From Alphaproteobacteria bacterium (lineage in GTDB: Bacteria > Pseudomonadota > Alphaproteobacteria > JAEULC01), in NCBI GenBank assembly GCA_020851015.1, contig JADZDN010000104.1, positions 1 through 64,000 of the forward strand: a stretch of DNA of 64,000 bases, read 5' to 3'. Below the pieces are notes generated by a model. The model ran no database searches, was not told the DNA's origin, and was given only the letters and a program-made list of their open reading frames with translations. The translations under genes and the position numbers were made by a program. Each line of letters starts with the position of its first letter. The stretch's first letter is position 1. This document shows, in pieces, positions 7,374 through 16,698 of the stretch.

Positions 7374-9689
7374 ATGGAAAATCCCAGGACTCTCTGGACC
7401 GTTCTCGCGGCCCTGCTCGTCCTTTCGTTCGGCACGCTCCTCTGGACCGGCTGGGAAATCTACCAGGAAGCGCCACCCGTCCCGGAGAAGGTCGTTTCCG
7501 CCGCCGACGGCAAGACGATCTACACCCGCGCCGACATCGAGCGCGGGCGCCAGGTCTGGCAGTCGATCGGCGGCATGCAGCTAGGCTCCATCTGGGGTCA
7601 CGGAGCCTATGTCGCGCCCGACTGGAGCGCGGACTGGCTGCATCGCGAACTCGTCGCCCAGCTTGACCGCTGGGCCAAGAACGAGCTTGGCGCGGCGGAT
7701 TTCGACGCGCTGTCCGGCGAGCAGAAATCTCGGCTCGAAGGCCGTCTTCGCGCGGAGATGCGGCGCAACACCTATGACCCGGCCACCGATACGATCACGC
7801 TCGACCCTGCCCGGGCCGCCGCCATAGTCGCCGTGTCGAAACACTACGAGAGCCTGTTCGGCGCCGATCCGGCCACCGCCGAGCTGCGCGAGAACTACGC
7901 GATGAAGGACGATACGGTGCCGGACCCCGAGAATCGGCGCGTCCTGTCGGCGTTCTTCTGGTGGACGGCATGGGCCGCGGCGACCGAGCGCCCAGGCAGC
8001 AGGGTTACCTACACGAACAACTGGCCGAGCGAACCGCTGATCGACAACCGGCCGCCAGCCAGCACCTTTCTCTGGTCCGCGTTCAGCGTGACGTTCCTGC
8101 TGGCTGGGATCGGCGCCCTGGGCTGGCACCATGCGGTCACGCACGGACGAAGCGAGGAGCCGCACCGGATTCCGGAATTCGACCCGATGCGGCACATTCA
8201 GGCGACGCCGTCGATGCTGGCGACCGCCAAGTACTTCTGGGTGTTGCTGGCGCTGTTCCTGGTGCAGATCCTGTTCGGTGCGATGACGGCGCACTATCAG
8301 GTCGAGGGACAATACGTCTACGGCTACCACCTCGCCCAGATATTGCCCTACTCCATCACCCGGACCTGGCACACCCAGCTCGCGGTCCTATGGATCGCGG
8401 TGGCGTGGCTGGGCACCGGCCTCTACATCGCGCCGGCGGTCTCGGGGTACGAGCCGCCGTACCAGCGCCTCGGGGTCAATGTCCTGTGGTTGTGCCTTCT
8501 CGTCATCGTCGTCGGCGCGTTCGCGGGGCAATGGTTCGCCGTGATGCAGCGCCTGGGGCTGGACTACAATTTCTGGTTCGGCCACCAGGGCTGGGAATAT
8601 GCCGACATGGGCCGCTTCTGGCAGGTGTTCCTGTTCATCGGCCTGATGCTCTGGCTTTTCCTGGTCGGCCGGGCGCTGTGGCCTACCCTGCGCGGAAAGT
8701 CGGAATCGCGCTCGATCGTCGGTCTCCTGTTCCTCTCCACGGTCGCCATCGGACTGTTCTTCGGCGCGGCGCTGCTGTGGGGGGAGAAGACGTCGCTGTC
8801 CATGGTCGAATACTGGCGCTGGTGGCTGGTGCATCTGTGGGTCGAGGGGTTCTTCGAGGTGTTCGCGACGGCGGTCATCGCGTTCCTCTTCACGCGGCTC
8901 GGACTGCTGCCGGTGCGGACGGCAACGACGGCCGTGCTGTTCGCCACCATCATCTTCATGGCGGGCGGCGTGCTGGGCACGTTGCACCACCTCTACTTCG
9001 CCGGCACGCCCATCGCCGTGCTGGCGCTGGGGGCGAGCTTTTCCGCGCTCGAGGTCGTGCCGCTGGCCTATATCGGCTTCGAGGCCTATCACACCTGGCG
9101 GCTGGGCGGCGCGGCGCGGTGGGTGCGGCGCTACCGCTGGCCGGTGATGTTCTTCATCGCCGTCGCGTTCTGGAACCTGGGGGGCGCCGGGCTGTTCGGG
9201 TTCCTGGTCAACCCGCCGCTTTCGCTCTACTACATGCAGGGCCTCAACCTGACGCCGCTGCACGGCCACACCGCCCTGTTCGGCGTCTACGGCATGCTTG
9301 GCATCGGGCTCGTCCTGTTCTGCCTCCGCGGCATGAAGCCGTACCTGGCGTGGCACGAAGGCATCCTCAAGGTGAGCTTCTGGTGCCTCAACATCGGCTT
9401 GGCGATGATGGGGCTGCTGACCCTGCTGCCGCTGGGCACGATGCAGCTTTTCGCGTCGCTCGAGCATGGGTACTGGTACGCGCGGTCGTCCGCGTTCATG
9501 CAGCAACCGATCGTCGATCTGCTGATCTGGATGCGCGTGCCGGGCGACACCGTGTTCTCGGTCGGCGCGATCGCGCTCGCCGTGTTCGTGATCGGGCTGT
9601 GGGTCTTCCCGCGCCGGGAGGACGAGATCCGCGCGCTGGAGGACGAGCGGCGCGAGGAGGCAAGGTCCGCGCCGCGCGCCGACCGCTGA
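7374..9689 (+). CDS. norZ: Quinol-dependent nitric oxide reductase (qNOR)
   Basis: A 771-residue single-subunit NO reductase reducing 2 NO to N2O with electrons from quinol in the inner membrane. The N-terminal helix is followed by the qNOR periplasmic domain (ADIERGRQVWQSIGGMQLGS, about residues 53-72), which is cytochrome-c-like but has no CxxCH heme site. Then come 12-13 membrane helices with family motifs: HLWVEGFFE near 486, LHHLYFAG near 536 (two His ligands) and LHGHTALFGVYG near 627 (heme ligands). The ATG at 7374 has a CCGGAG site; longer upstream frames are not family-like. A SirB2-like gene follows at 24 bases. No denitrification genes are present, so NO detoxification is the likely role. 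Confidence 0.93.
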   Translation: MENPRTLWTVLAALLVLSFGTLLWTGWEIYQEAPPVPEKVVSAADGKTIYTRADIERGRQVWQSIGGMQLGSIWGHGAYVAPDWSADWLHRELVAQLDRWAKNELGAADFDALSGEQKSRLEGRLRAEMRRNTYDPATDTITLDPARAAAIVAVSKHYESLFGADPATAELRENYAMKDDTVPDPENRRVLSAFFWWTAWAAATERPGSRVTYTNNWPSEPLIDNRPPASTFLWSAFSVTFLLAGIGALGWHHAVTHGRSEEPHRIPEFDPMRHIQATPSMLATAKYFWVLLALFLVQILFGAMTAHYQVEGQYVYGYHLAQILPYSITRTWHTQLAVLWIAVAWLGTGLYIAPAVSGYEPPYQRLGVNVLWLCLLVIVVGAFAGQWFAVMQRLGLDYNFWFGHQGWEYADMGRFWQVFLFIGLMLWLFLVGRALWPTLRGKSESRSIVGLLFLSTVAIGLFFGAALLWGEKTSLSMVEYWRWWLVHLWVEGFFEVFATAVIAFLFTRLGLLPVRTATTAVLFATIIFMAGGVLGTLHHLYFAGTPIAVLALGASFSALEVVPLAYIGFEAYHTWRLGGAARWVRRYRWPVMFFIAVAFWNLGGAGLFGFLVNPPLSLYYMQGLNLTPLHGHTALFGVYGMLGIGLVLFCLRGMKPYLAWHEGILKVSFWCLNIGLAMMGLLTLLPLGTMQLFASLEHGYWYARSSAFMQQPIVDLLIWMRVPGDTVFSVGAIALAVFVIGLWVFPRREDEIRALEDERREEARSAPRADR

Positions 9690-9713
9690 GCCGAGCTGGC
9701 CGTCGCGCATTCG

Positions 9714-10112
9714 GTGATCGAGTTCTACGCTCAGATCAAGGCGGTCCATGTCGCAGCCGTGCTGGCGAGCGGCGGCCTGCTCGCCTTCCGCGGCTTGATG
9801 CTGAACCTCGGCTATCGCTGGGTCTTGGCGGCGCCGATCCGTCTTGCCGCCTATGCCGTCGACACCACGTTGCTGACGGCGGCGCTGATGCTGACGACGA
9901 TCGTCCACCAATATCCTTTCGTCGACGCATGGCTGACCGCGAAATCCGTGCTCGTCGTCTTCTACCTCGTGCTCGGCTCCCTTACCTGGAGGGCGCGCGG
10001 CAGCGCGATGCGCCTCGGCTGTTGGCTCGCGGCGCTCGCCGTGTTCGCGTTTACCGTCTCGGTCGCGCTGGCGCGCGATCCGTTGGGCGTGTTTTCGGCA
10101 ATGACCGGATGA
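9714..10112 (+). CDS. SirB2-like small membrane protein
   Basis: A 132-residue protein with four hydrophobic helices and the SirB2 (invasion gene up-regulator family) pattern: IKAVHVAAVLASGGLLAFRG at the N-terminus, YAVDTTLLTAALML and WLTAKSVLVVFYLVLGS later. The His in the first helix and Asp/Thr in the second are typical of the family, whose biochemical role is unknown. The start is a GTG 24 bases after the NO reductase stop, so the two are probably cotranscribed. Members of this family often lie next to NO-related or heme-membrane genes. Confidence 0.75.
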   Translation: MIEFYAQIKAVHVAAVLASGGLLAFRGLMLNLGYRWVLAAPIRLAAYAVDTTLLTAALMLTTIVHQYPFVDAWLTAKSVLVVFYLVLGSLTWRARGSAMRLGCWLAALAVFAFTVSVALARDPLGVFSAMTG

Positions 10113-10214
10113 GTCGTCGGCTTCTTCACCGACAATTGATGAAAGCGCGCGATTGCCGCCGCATGGTGGCGCCGTGGTACAGTGCGCGCCCCTATTCCCG
10201 ATGGAGCCTCGGCC

Positions 10215-10739
10215 ATGATTCAAGCGATCTTGGCGCGCGCATTTGTCCTCGCCCTGCTCGTCGGCGCCGGCACGGCGGGCGCGGCCGAACCCGGCCAGAC
10301 GACGTACCGCGACGCCAGGCACGGGTTCTCCCTGTCCTACCCGGACGACTGGCGCCCGGTCGCGTTCAAGGACGGCCCCCACTTCCACGTGCTGGCGGCG
10401 GGTGGCAAGGGGCCGGAGGACTGCAACGTCAACGTCGTCGCCGTCTCCGGGCCGAACTATCTCGAGCGGGCCAGCCGAGGGCAGATGCTGAACAACCTGC
10501 GCGCGGCGATGCGCGACGCCGAGCTGGTCGAATGGCGGCGCCAGACGCTGGATCGCCGCTGGGGTCTCTACTACATCGCCACCGGCACGACGCCGCGCCA
10601 GAACTACAAGCAGACCACCCTCGGCTTCCAGGTGGTCGCCGGCGCCAAGCTCTACACGGTCTCCTGCTCGGCGCCCGCCGCGCAGTTCGACCAGCGCCGG
10701 CCCCTGTTCGAGAAGATCATCGCCAGCCTGGCGTTCTGA
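10215..10739 (+). CDS. Secreted hypothetical protein, PsbP/DUF1795-like
   Basis: A 174-residue protein with a signal peptide (AILARAFVLALLVGAGTAGA) and a mature domain that opens with YRDARHGFSLSYPDDWRPV. That pattern (F-S-hydrophobic-YP-W) is typical of PsbP/DUF1795-like folds, small alpha/beta proteins acting in the periplasm. Two cysteines (ED-C-NV and VS-C-SA) may pair. The start at 10215 is set by the signal peptide and a GGAG ten bases upstream. One base separates it from the next gene, also secreted, so the two probably work together or share a promoter. Confidence 0.7.
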   Translation: MIQAILARAFVLALLVGAGTAGAAEPGQTTYRDARHGFSLSYPDDWRPVAFKDGPHFHVLAAGGKGPEDCNVNVVAVSGPNYLERASRGQMLNNLRAAMRDAELVEWRRQTLDRRWGLYYIATGTTPRQNYKQTTLGFQVVAGAKLYTVSCSAPAAQFDQRRPLFEKIIASLAF

Positions 10740-10740
10740 C

Positions 10741-12207
10741 ATGAATCTCCGATCCGCCGGGCTGGCGCTGCTCGCGGTCGCGAGCCTCGCCGCCGTCCAG
10801 GCCGGCGGATCGACCCCGGCCGGCGCGGCAACCGGCAGCCCTGCCTGCCGCTACGACGTCGCGATCGGCCCCCTGCCCGACCTGGCGCTCGACGTGTCGG
10901 TCGATTGCGGCACGCTGCCGGTCGAGCGCCTGGTCGCCGCCGATGGTGCCCTGCCGCGCTACCTGGCCGGCATCAACGACGAGGCCGGGCGAAGCCTCGT
11001 GCGCGAGGACGACGCCTGGCTCTTGCCGAAGACCGGACCACGCATCGCCCGCTATCGCCTGGAACTTGGCGCGATGGGCGCCCGCGAGCACGACTATACC
11101 TCGGCTTACGCGCTGGGCGGCTCCGTGCTGGCGGAGCTGTCGACCTGGTTGCTGCTGCCACAACCGCTGCCCGAGGGCGCGGTGCTGCGGCTTGCGACGA
11201 ACCCCGCGCCCGGCGTCGGCTTCGCCACGGCGCTCGCGGCGACCGACGGCGCGTTGGAGATGCCGGCTTCGGCCCTGCGCTATGCGGGTTACAGCGTCTT
11301 CGGCCGCTTCCACGAGACCCGGATGCGCCGGGCCGCGCCGGGCGCGCTGGCACCGCAGGCTCAAGCGGCGCAGCGCGGGGGGACGGCCGACCTGCGGCTG
11401 GTGACCCTCGACGGCCCGCTCGATCTTTCGCGCGCGGACATCGAAGCATGGGTTTCCGATACCGCCGAAGCCATGGAGAAGTTCTGGCAGGGCTTCCCGG
11501 TCGACCGCCTGCTGCTCGTGCTGATCCCCCAGCCGGGGCGCAGCAACGTGCCCTATGGGCGGGTGATCGGTGGCGGCGGCGCGTCGCTGATGGTGCTGCT
11601 GGGCGAGCAGGTCGCGCAGCCGACGCTCTACCGCGACTGGGTGCTGATCCACGAGATGGTGCATCTGGGATCGCCCTTCGTCCGCCGCAGCCCGTGGATG
11701 ACCGAGGGGTTCGCGACCTATTTCGAGCCGATCATCCGCTACCGCGCCGGCCGGCGGAGCGCCGAATCGCTGTGGGCCGAGTTTTCGCACGACATGCCGC
11801 GCGGGCTGGATGCGATCGAGCGCGAGGGCCTCGCCTACACGCGGCGTGGCGCGTATTGGGGAGGCGCAATCTTCATGCTGCTCGCAGACGTGGAATTGCG
11901 CGAACGCAGCGGCGGCAAAAGGGGCCTGGAGGATTGCCTGCGTAGCATTCTGCACGGCGGCGGCGACGCGACCCAGCTCGTCAGCGCGGACTGGATGATC
12001 GACGCCTGCGACCGTGCCAGCGGCGGCGACACCATGCGCCGGCTGGGCCAACGCCACGCCTGGTCGCGCCAACCGGTTGACCTGGATGGGCTTTGGCGCA
12101 AGCTGGGCGTCGTTCAGGACGCCGATGGCCAGGTCCGCCTGGATGACAGCGCGCCGCTTGCCTGGGTCCGCCGGGCGATCGCCGACGGCAAAATCGGCGC
12201 AAGTTAA
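10741..12207 (+). CDS. Secreted gluzincin-type metallopeptidase (peptidase MA-like)
   Basis: A 488-residue protein with an N-terminal signal peptide (LRSAGLALLAVASLAAVQAG). The zinc motif HEMVH lies at residues 304-308, followed 13 residues later by E322 in the WMTEGFATYFEP segment. This gives the HExxH...E triad of gluzincins (M1/M61/MA clan). The N-terminal ~200 residues are beta-rich, as in M61 enzymes. It probably cleaves peptides in the periplasm or outside. The HExxH-to-Glu spacing is shorter than the 18 residues of aminopeptidase N, so it is not a classical M1 enzyme. It follows the small secreted protein at one base. Confidence 0.75.
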   Translation: MNLRSAGLALLAVASLAAVQAGGSTPAGAATGSPACRYDVAIGPLPDLALDVSVDCGTLPVERLVAADGALPRYLAGINDEAGRSLVREDDAWLLPKTGPRIARYRLELGAMGAREHDYTSAYALGGSVLAELSTWLLLPQPLPEGAVLRLATNPAPGVGFATALAATDGALEMPASALRYAGYSVFGRFHETRMRRAAPGALAPQAQAAQRGGTADLRLVTLDGPLDLSRADIEAWVSDTAEAMEKFWQGFPVDRLLLVLIPQPGRSNVPYGRVIGGGGASLMVLLGEQVAQPTLYRDWVLIHEMVHLGSPFVRRSPWMTEGFATYFEPIIRYRAGRRSAESLWAEFSHDMPRGLDAIEREGLAYTRRGAYWGGAIFMLLADVELRERSGGKRGLEDCLRSILHGGGDATQLVSADWMIDACDRASGGDTMRRLGQRHAWSRQPVDLDGLWRKLGVVQDADGQVRLDDSAPLAWVRRAIADGKIGAS

Positions 12208-12228
12208 CCATTTTGCCTGGGGCGGGGT

Positions 12229-12236
12229 GGTATAAT
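12229..12236 (+). promoter_or_regulatory. Candidate extended -10 promoter of the efflux operon
   Basis: GGTATAAT at 12229-12236, preceded by T, gives TGGTATAAT, an extended -10 element in otherwise GC-rich sequence, about 200 bases before the adaptor gene at 12437. No good -35 box is seen at 17 bases. It is the only strong -10-like sequence in the 229-base gap. Confidence 0.35.
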
Positions 12237-12436
12237 CGCATCCAGCCACCACCGGCCCCTTCGCGATCTTGAGGTCGCGCGGGCACATGGTGCGTTGCGG
12301 CATAGGTATAGTTTGTCTAGACTTCTTCGCGTTCGTCCGCCACCGTCCGGCGGCGATTGGAGATAGCGGCCGGACCTCGGGAAAGAGGGCCGAAGAGCCC
12401 TGCCCGGCTGGCGTGACCGGAGGCAGATCGTCTGCG

Positions 12437-13513
12437 ATGAAGACCATCAACCAGCTTGCCATTATCGCCGTGCTGGCGGCGGCCGGGACGGGCGCCTGGT
12501 ACTACAAGGATCAATGGCTGAGCGGCACGGTCGCCAAGACCGGCAGCGGCAGCCCGCCGCCCGCGGTCCTCGTGCAGGTCAAGCCCGCGCGCCTGGGAAC
12601 GGTGACGGAGCGCGTCGAATCCGTGGCAACGGCCCTGGCGAACGAATCCGTAACCATCACCTCCAAGGTCGCGGGCATCGTCGAGAAGATCAATATCGCC
12701 GAGGGCGAGCGGGTCAAGGCGGGCCAGGTGCTGGTCCAGTTTGACGACAAGGAAACCGTGGCCGAGCTGGAAGCGCAGAAGGCCCTGACCCAGGGCGCCT
12801 TCCTAGCCTATGACCGCGCCATCAAGCTGAAGGAAAACCAGAACGTCGCGCAGGCCAAGGTCGACGACCTGCTGTCGGCCTGGAAGAACGGCGAGGCGCG
12901 GATCCGCATCGTCCAGGCCAAGCTGGCGGACCTGAAGATCACGGCACCCTTCAGCGGGAAGGTGGGCCTGCGGCGCGTCAGCGTCGGCGCGCTGATCCAG
13001 CCCGGCACGATCGTGACGACGCTCGACGACGTCGATACGATCCGCCTCAAGTTCTCGGTGCCGGAAACGCTGCTGGCGAACATCAAGCCGGGCCTGGAGG
13101 TCGAGGCCTCGGCCTCTGCCTATTCGGGCCGCACGTTCAAGGGCGCGGTCACGTCGATCGACTCGCGCGTCGACGCAATCTCCCGCGCGATCGAGATACG
13201 CGCCGACATACCGAATCCCGAGGGCCTGCTGAAACCCGGTATGTTCATGTCGTACCGGCTGGCGCTGAAGCGGCGCGAGAATGCCGTGCTGGTGCCGGAA
13301 GAGGCGCTGCTGACCGAGGGTACGCGGCAGTTCGTGTTCGTGGTCAACAACGATCGCACCACCAAGGTCGAGGTCAAGGTCGGCGACCGCGGCGATGGCG
13401 AGGCGGAGATCCTCTCCGGCCTCGCCCCCGGCGACATGATCGTCGTGGCCGGAATCCAGAAAGTGCGCAACGGCACCCAGGTCAAAGTCGCCGCGGACAG
13501 GCCCCAGAGCTGA
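12437..13513 (+). CDS. RND efflux periplasmic adaptor (AcrA/MexE type)
   Basis: A 358-residue membrane fusion protein linking an inner-membrane RND pump to an outer-membrane channel. It has a short N-terminal membrane anchor (INQLAIIAVLAAAGTGAWYY), the lipoyl halves (SKVAGIVEKINIAEGERVKA near residue 80, LKITAPFSGKVGLRRVSVGA near 165), a short coiled-coil hairpin between them, then beta-barrel and membrane-proximal domains (EEALLTEGTRQFVFVVNN). The anchor rather than a lipobox sets it apart from AcrA proper. It precedes the RND permease by 47 bases. No outer-membrane factor gene is in the operon. Confidence 0.9.
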   Translation: MKTINQLAIIAVLAAAGTGAWYYKDQWLSGTVAKTGSGSPPPAVLVQVKPARLGTVTERVESVATALANESVTITSKVAGIVEKINIAEGERVKAGQVLVQFDDKETVAELEAQKALTQGAFLAYDRAIKLKENQNVAQAKVDDLLSAWKNGEARIRIVQAKLADLKITAPFSGKVGLRRVSVGALIQPGTIVTTLDDVDTIRLKFSVPETLLANIKPGLEVEASASAYSGRTFKGAVTSIDSRVDAISRAIEIRADIPNPEGLLKPGMFMSYRLALKRRENAVLVPEEALLTEGTRQFVFVVNNDRTTKVEVKVGDRGDGEAEILSGLAPGDMIVVAGIQKVRNGTQVKVAADRPQS

Positions 13514-13560
13514 AGCGCCCCGCGAGGGACGGCGGCACCGCATACGGGAAGGGTAGCGCG

Positions 13561-16500
13561 ATGGTCTTGTCCGACGTCTCGATCAAGCGGCCGGTATTCG
13601 CGACGGTCATCAGCCTGATCCTGGTCATCTTCGGCCTGTTCTCGTTCCGCGGCATGTCGGTGCGCGAGTATCCCGCGATCGATCCGCCGGTGCTGTCCAT
13701 CACCACGCAGTACAAGGGCGCCAGCAATCAGATCATCGAGAGCCAGATCACGCAGCTGATCGAGGACCAGATCGCCGGCATCGAGGGCGTGCGGTCGATC
13801 AACTCGTCGAGCCGCGAAGGGTCGTCCAGCATCACGGTCGAGTTCCGGCTGAACCGCGACATCGACGGCGCGGCCAACGACGTGCGCGACAAGGTGGCGC
13901 GCGTGCTGTCCCGCCTGCCGGACGCGGCCGACCAGCCCGTGATCGCCAAGGTCGAGGCCGATGCGCGGCCGATCATCTGGTTCTCGCTGCTGAGCGACAA
14001 GCTGAACTCGCTGGAGCTGACCGACTTCGCCGACAGATTCCTGGTGGACCGGCTTTCGACCGTGCCGGGCGTCGCCAGCGTGCGCATCGGCGGCGAGCGG
14101 CGCTACGCCATGCGCATCTGGCTGGACAAGCAGGCGATGGCGGCGCGCGAGGTGACCGCGACCGACATCGAGACCGCGCTGAAGCAGCAAAACCTGGAAC
14201 TGCCCTCCGGCCGCATCGAATCGAAGCAGCGCGAATTCACGGTCATGGCCGACACGGGCCTGAAGACGCCCGAACAGTTCGCGCACCTGGTGCTCGCCAC
14301 GCGCGACGGCTACCAGATCCGCCTGGGCGAGGTGGCGCGCGTCGAGAAGGGCGCGCTGGACGACCGCGGCGAATACCGCAGCAACGGCAAGAACGCGGTC
14401 GGCGTCGGCATCGTCAAGCAGTCCACGGCCAATACGCTGGACGTCGCCGACCAGGCCAAGGCCGAGATCGAGCGGTTGAAGGCGTCGCTGCCGCCCGAGA
14501 TCGAGGTGATCCTGTCCTACGACAGCGCCCAGTTCATCGCCCAGTCGATCTTCGAGGTCGAGCACGCGCTGATGATCGCGATCGGACTGGTCGTGGTCGT
14601 CGTGTTCTTCTTCCTGCGCAACGTGCGCGCCACCTTGATCCCGAGCATCGCCATCCCGGTATCGATCATCGCGGCCTGCGCGGTGCTGTCGGCGCTGGAC
14701 TACTCGGTCAATGTCCTGACCCTGCTGGCCGCGGTGCTGGCGATCGGCCTGGTCGTCGACGACGCCATCGTCGTGCTGGAGAACATCCACCGCCATATCG
14801 AGGAAGGCCACCCGCCGCTGCTGGCGGCGGTCGACGGGGCGCGGCAGATCGGATTCGCCGTGATCTCCACCACGCTGGTGTTGATCGCGGTGTTCGTCCC
14901 GCTGTCGTTCCTCGAGGGCAATACCGGCCGCCTGTTCCGCGAGTTCGGCATCTCGGTCGCGGCCGCCGTCGCCTTCTCCGGCATCGTCGCCCTGTCCCTT
15001 ACCCCGATGCTGTGCTCCAAGCTGCTGAACAGTCACGACAGCGAGGGGTTGCTGCACCGTCTGACCGAGCCGGTGTTCGTCGGCATCAACAAGACCTACG
15101 CCTTGCTGCTCCGCGCCGCGCTGGCGGTTCCGCTGGTGATGGCGGCGCTGGCCGTCAGCGTGATGGCGCTCGCAGTCGCGCTATACCTCCGCCTGCCGAA
15201 GGAATTCGCGCCGATCGAGGACCGCGGCAATATCTATATCTCGATCACCTCACCCGAGGGCGCGAGTTTCGACTACACCAAGCGCCACGTGGTGGAGATC
15301 GAAGGGCTGATGCAGCCCTACCGCGACAACGGCCTGGCCTATCAGGTGATCTCCTTCGTCGCCCCCAGCTTCGGCCGGCCGGGCGACGTGAAGAGCGCGA
15401 ACATGTTCGTGCGCATGTCCGGCTGGGAGCAGCGCACCAAGCCCGAGGAATCGCAGCAATACGTGGTGAAGTCGCTGGCGCCGTCGCTCGGCCAGATTCC
15501 GGGCGTGCGCGCCTTCGCCATCAGCCCGCCCAGCCTCGGTCAGCCCTTCACCCAGCAGCCGGTACAGGTCGTTGTCGGCGGCAGCACCTACGAGGAGCTG
15601 GCGGAATGGCGCGACATGCTGCTCGACCGGCTGCGCGCCAACCCGAAACTGCAGAACGTGACCACCAACTTCGAGGACACGAAGCCGGAACTGCGCGTCC
15701 ACATCCGGCGCAATCGCGCATCCGACCTGGGTGTCTCGATCGAGGAGATCGGCCGCGCCCTCGAAACGATGCTGGGCAGCCGCCAGGTCACCCGCTTCAT
15801 CGATCGCGGCAAGGAATACGACGTCATCCTGCAGCTCAATCCGCAGGACCGCACGCGGCCGGACGACATGTCCAACATCTTCGTCCGCTCGAACACGACG
15901 AAGTCGCTGATACCGCTGTCGAACCTGGTGAGCGTGACGGAACGCGGCGGCCCCAGCGATTTGAACCGCGTCGACCGGCTGCGGTCGTTCACCCTGCAGG
16001 CCACGCAGGTGCCCGGGGTAACGCTCGGCGAGGCGCTTGAAGTGGTCGAAACGGTCGCGGCGGAGTCCCTTCCCCTTCACGCGCGGCTCACCTATGCCGG
16101 CCAGTCGCGCGAGTTCAAGGAATCGAGCGCGTCGCTGCTGCTGGTCTTCGCCATGGCGGCGCTCATCGTCTACCTGGTGCTGGCCGCGCAGTTCGAAAGC
16201 TTCATCCACCCGTTCATCATCATGATGGCGGTTCCCCTGGCGGTTGCCGGTGCGCTCGGGGCCATCGCGTTGACCGGGCTGACCATCAACGTCTACTCCC
16301 AGATCGGGATGGTCATGCTGGTGGGCATCGTTGCGAAGAACGGGATTCTGATCGTCGAGTTCGCCAATCAGCTGCGCGACCAGGGCAAGAGCCTTTACGA
16401 CGCCGTCGGCGAATCCGCGCGCACGCGCCTCAGGCCCATCCTGATGACGAGCCTCGCTACGACCATCGGCGCGGCGCCGCTGGTGCTTAGCCATGGCGCG

Positions 16501-16698
16501 GGCATGGAGAGCCGGCAGGCCATTGGCGTGGTCATCATCGGCGGCGTTGCCTTCGCCACCCTGCTGACGCTGTTCATCATTCCTGCGTTCTACCTGCTGC
16601 TGGCCGGCGCGACGAAACCTGCCGGCCACGTGGCCAGCGAAATACGGCGCCTGCAAAGCGGTCGGCAGGCGCCGCACGGACACGCACCCGCGGAATGA
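13561..16698 (+). CDS. RND multidrug efflux permease (HAE1 family)
   Basis: A 1045-residue inner-membrane proton antiporter, full length for AcrB/MexF-type pumps. It has twelve predicted helices, with two large periplasmic loops after helices 1 and 7. The proton-relay motif VVDDAIVVLENIHRH lies in helix 4 (about residues 398-412), and a Lys in helix 10 (MLVGIVAKNGILIVEFANQL, about residues 920-939). The short starting block VSIKRPVFATVISLILVIFG is typical. It is preceded by its adaptor and overlaps the next gene by four bases (16695-16698). Substrates cannot be told from sequence. Confidence 0.93.
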   Translation: MVLSDVSIKRPVFATVISLILVIFGLFSFRGMSVREYPAIDPPVLSITTQYKGASNQIIESQITQLIEDQIAGIEGVRSINSSSREGSSSITVEFRLNRDIDGAANDVRDKVARVLSRLPDAADQPVIAKVEADARPIIWFSLLSDKLNSLELTDFADRFLVDRLSTVPGVASVRIGGERRYAMRIWLDKQAMAAREVTATDIETALKQQNLELPSGRIESKQREFTVMADTGLKTPEQFAHLVLATRDGYQIRLGEVARVEKGALDDRGEYRSNGKNAVGVGIVKQSTANTLDVADQAKAEIERLKASLPPEIEVILSYDSAQFIAQSIFEVEHALMIAIGLVVVVVFFFLRNVRATLIPSIAIPVSIIAACAVLSALDYSVNVLTLLAAVLAIGLVVDDAIVVLENIHRHIEEGHPPLLAAVDGARQIGFAVISTTLVLIAVFVPLSFLEGNTGRLFREFGISVAAAVAFSGIVALSLTPMLCSKLLNSHDSEGLLHRLTEPVFVGINKTYALLLRAALAVPLVMAALAVSVMALAVALYLRLPKEFAPIEDRGNIYISITSPEGASFDYTKRHVVEIEGLMQPYRDNGLAYQVISFVAPSFGRPGDVKSANMFVRMSGWEQRTKPEESQQYVVKSLAPSLGQIPGVRAFAISPPSLGQPFTQQPVQVVVGGSTYEELAEWRDMLLDRLRANPKLQNVTTNFEDTKPELRVHIRRNRASDLGVSIEEIGRALETMLGSRQVTRFIDRGKEYDVILQLNPQDRTRPDDMSNIFVRSNTTKSLIPLSNLVSVTERGGPSDLNRVDRLRSFTLQATQVPGVTLGEALEVVETVAAESLPLHARLTYAGQSREFKESSASLLLVFAMAALIVYLVLAAQFESFIHPFIIMMAVPLAVAGALGAIALTGLTINVYSQIGMVMLVGIVAKNGILIVEFANQLRDQGKSLYDAVGESARTRLRPILMTSLATTIGAAPLVLSHGAGMESRQAIGVVIIGGVAFATLLTLFIIPAFYLLLAGATKPAGHVASEIRRLQSGRQAPHGHAPAE

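Noticed and set aside
8388..10742. A 784-codon open frame on the strand opposite the NO reductase
   Set aside because: It is antisense to well-recognised genes and has the low-complexity, His/Arg/Gln-rich composition caused by high GC at third positions. The same holds for long antisense frames over 13120-15057 and 40115-42379.
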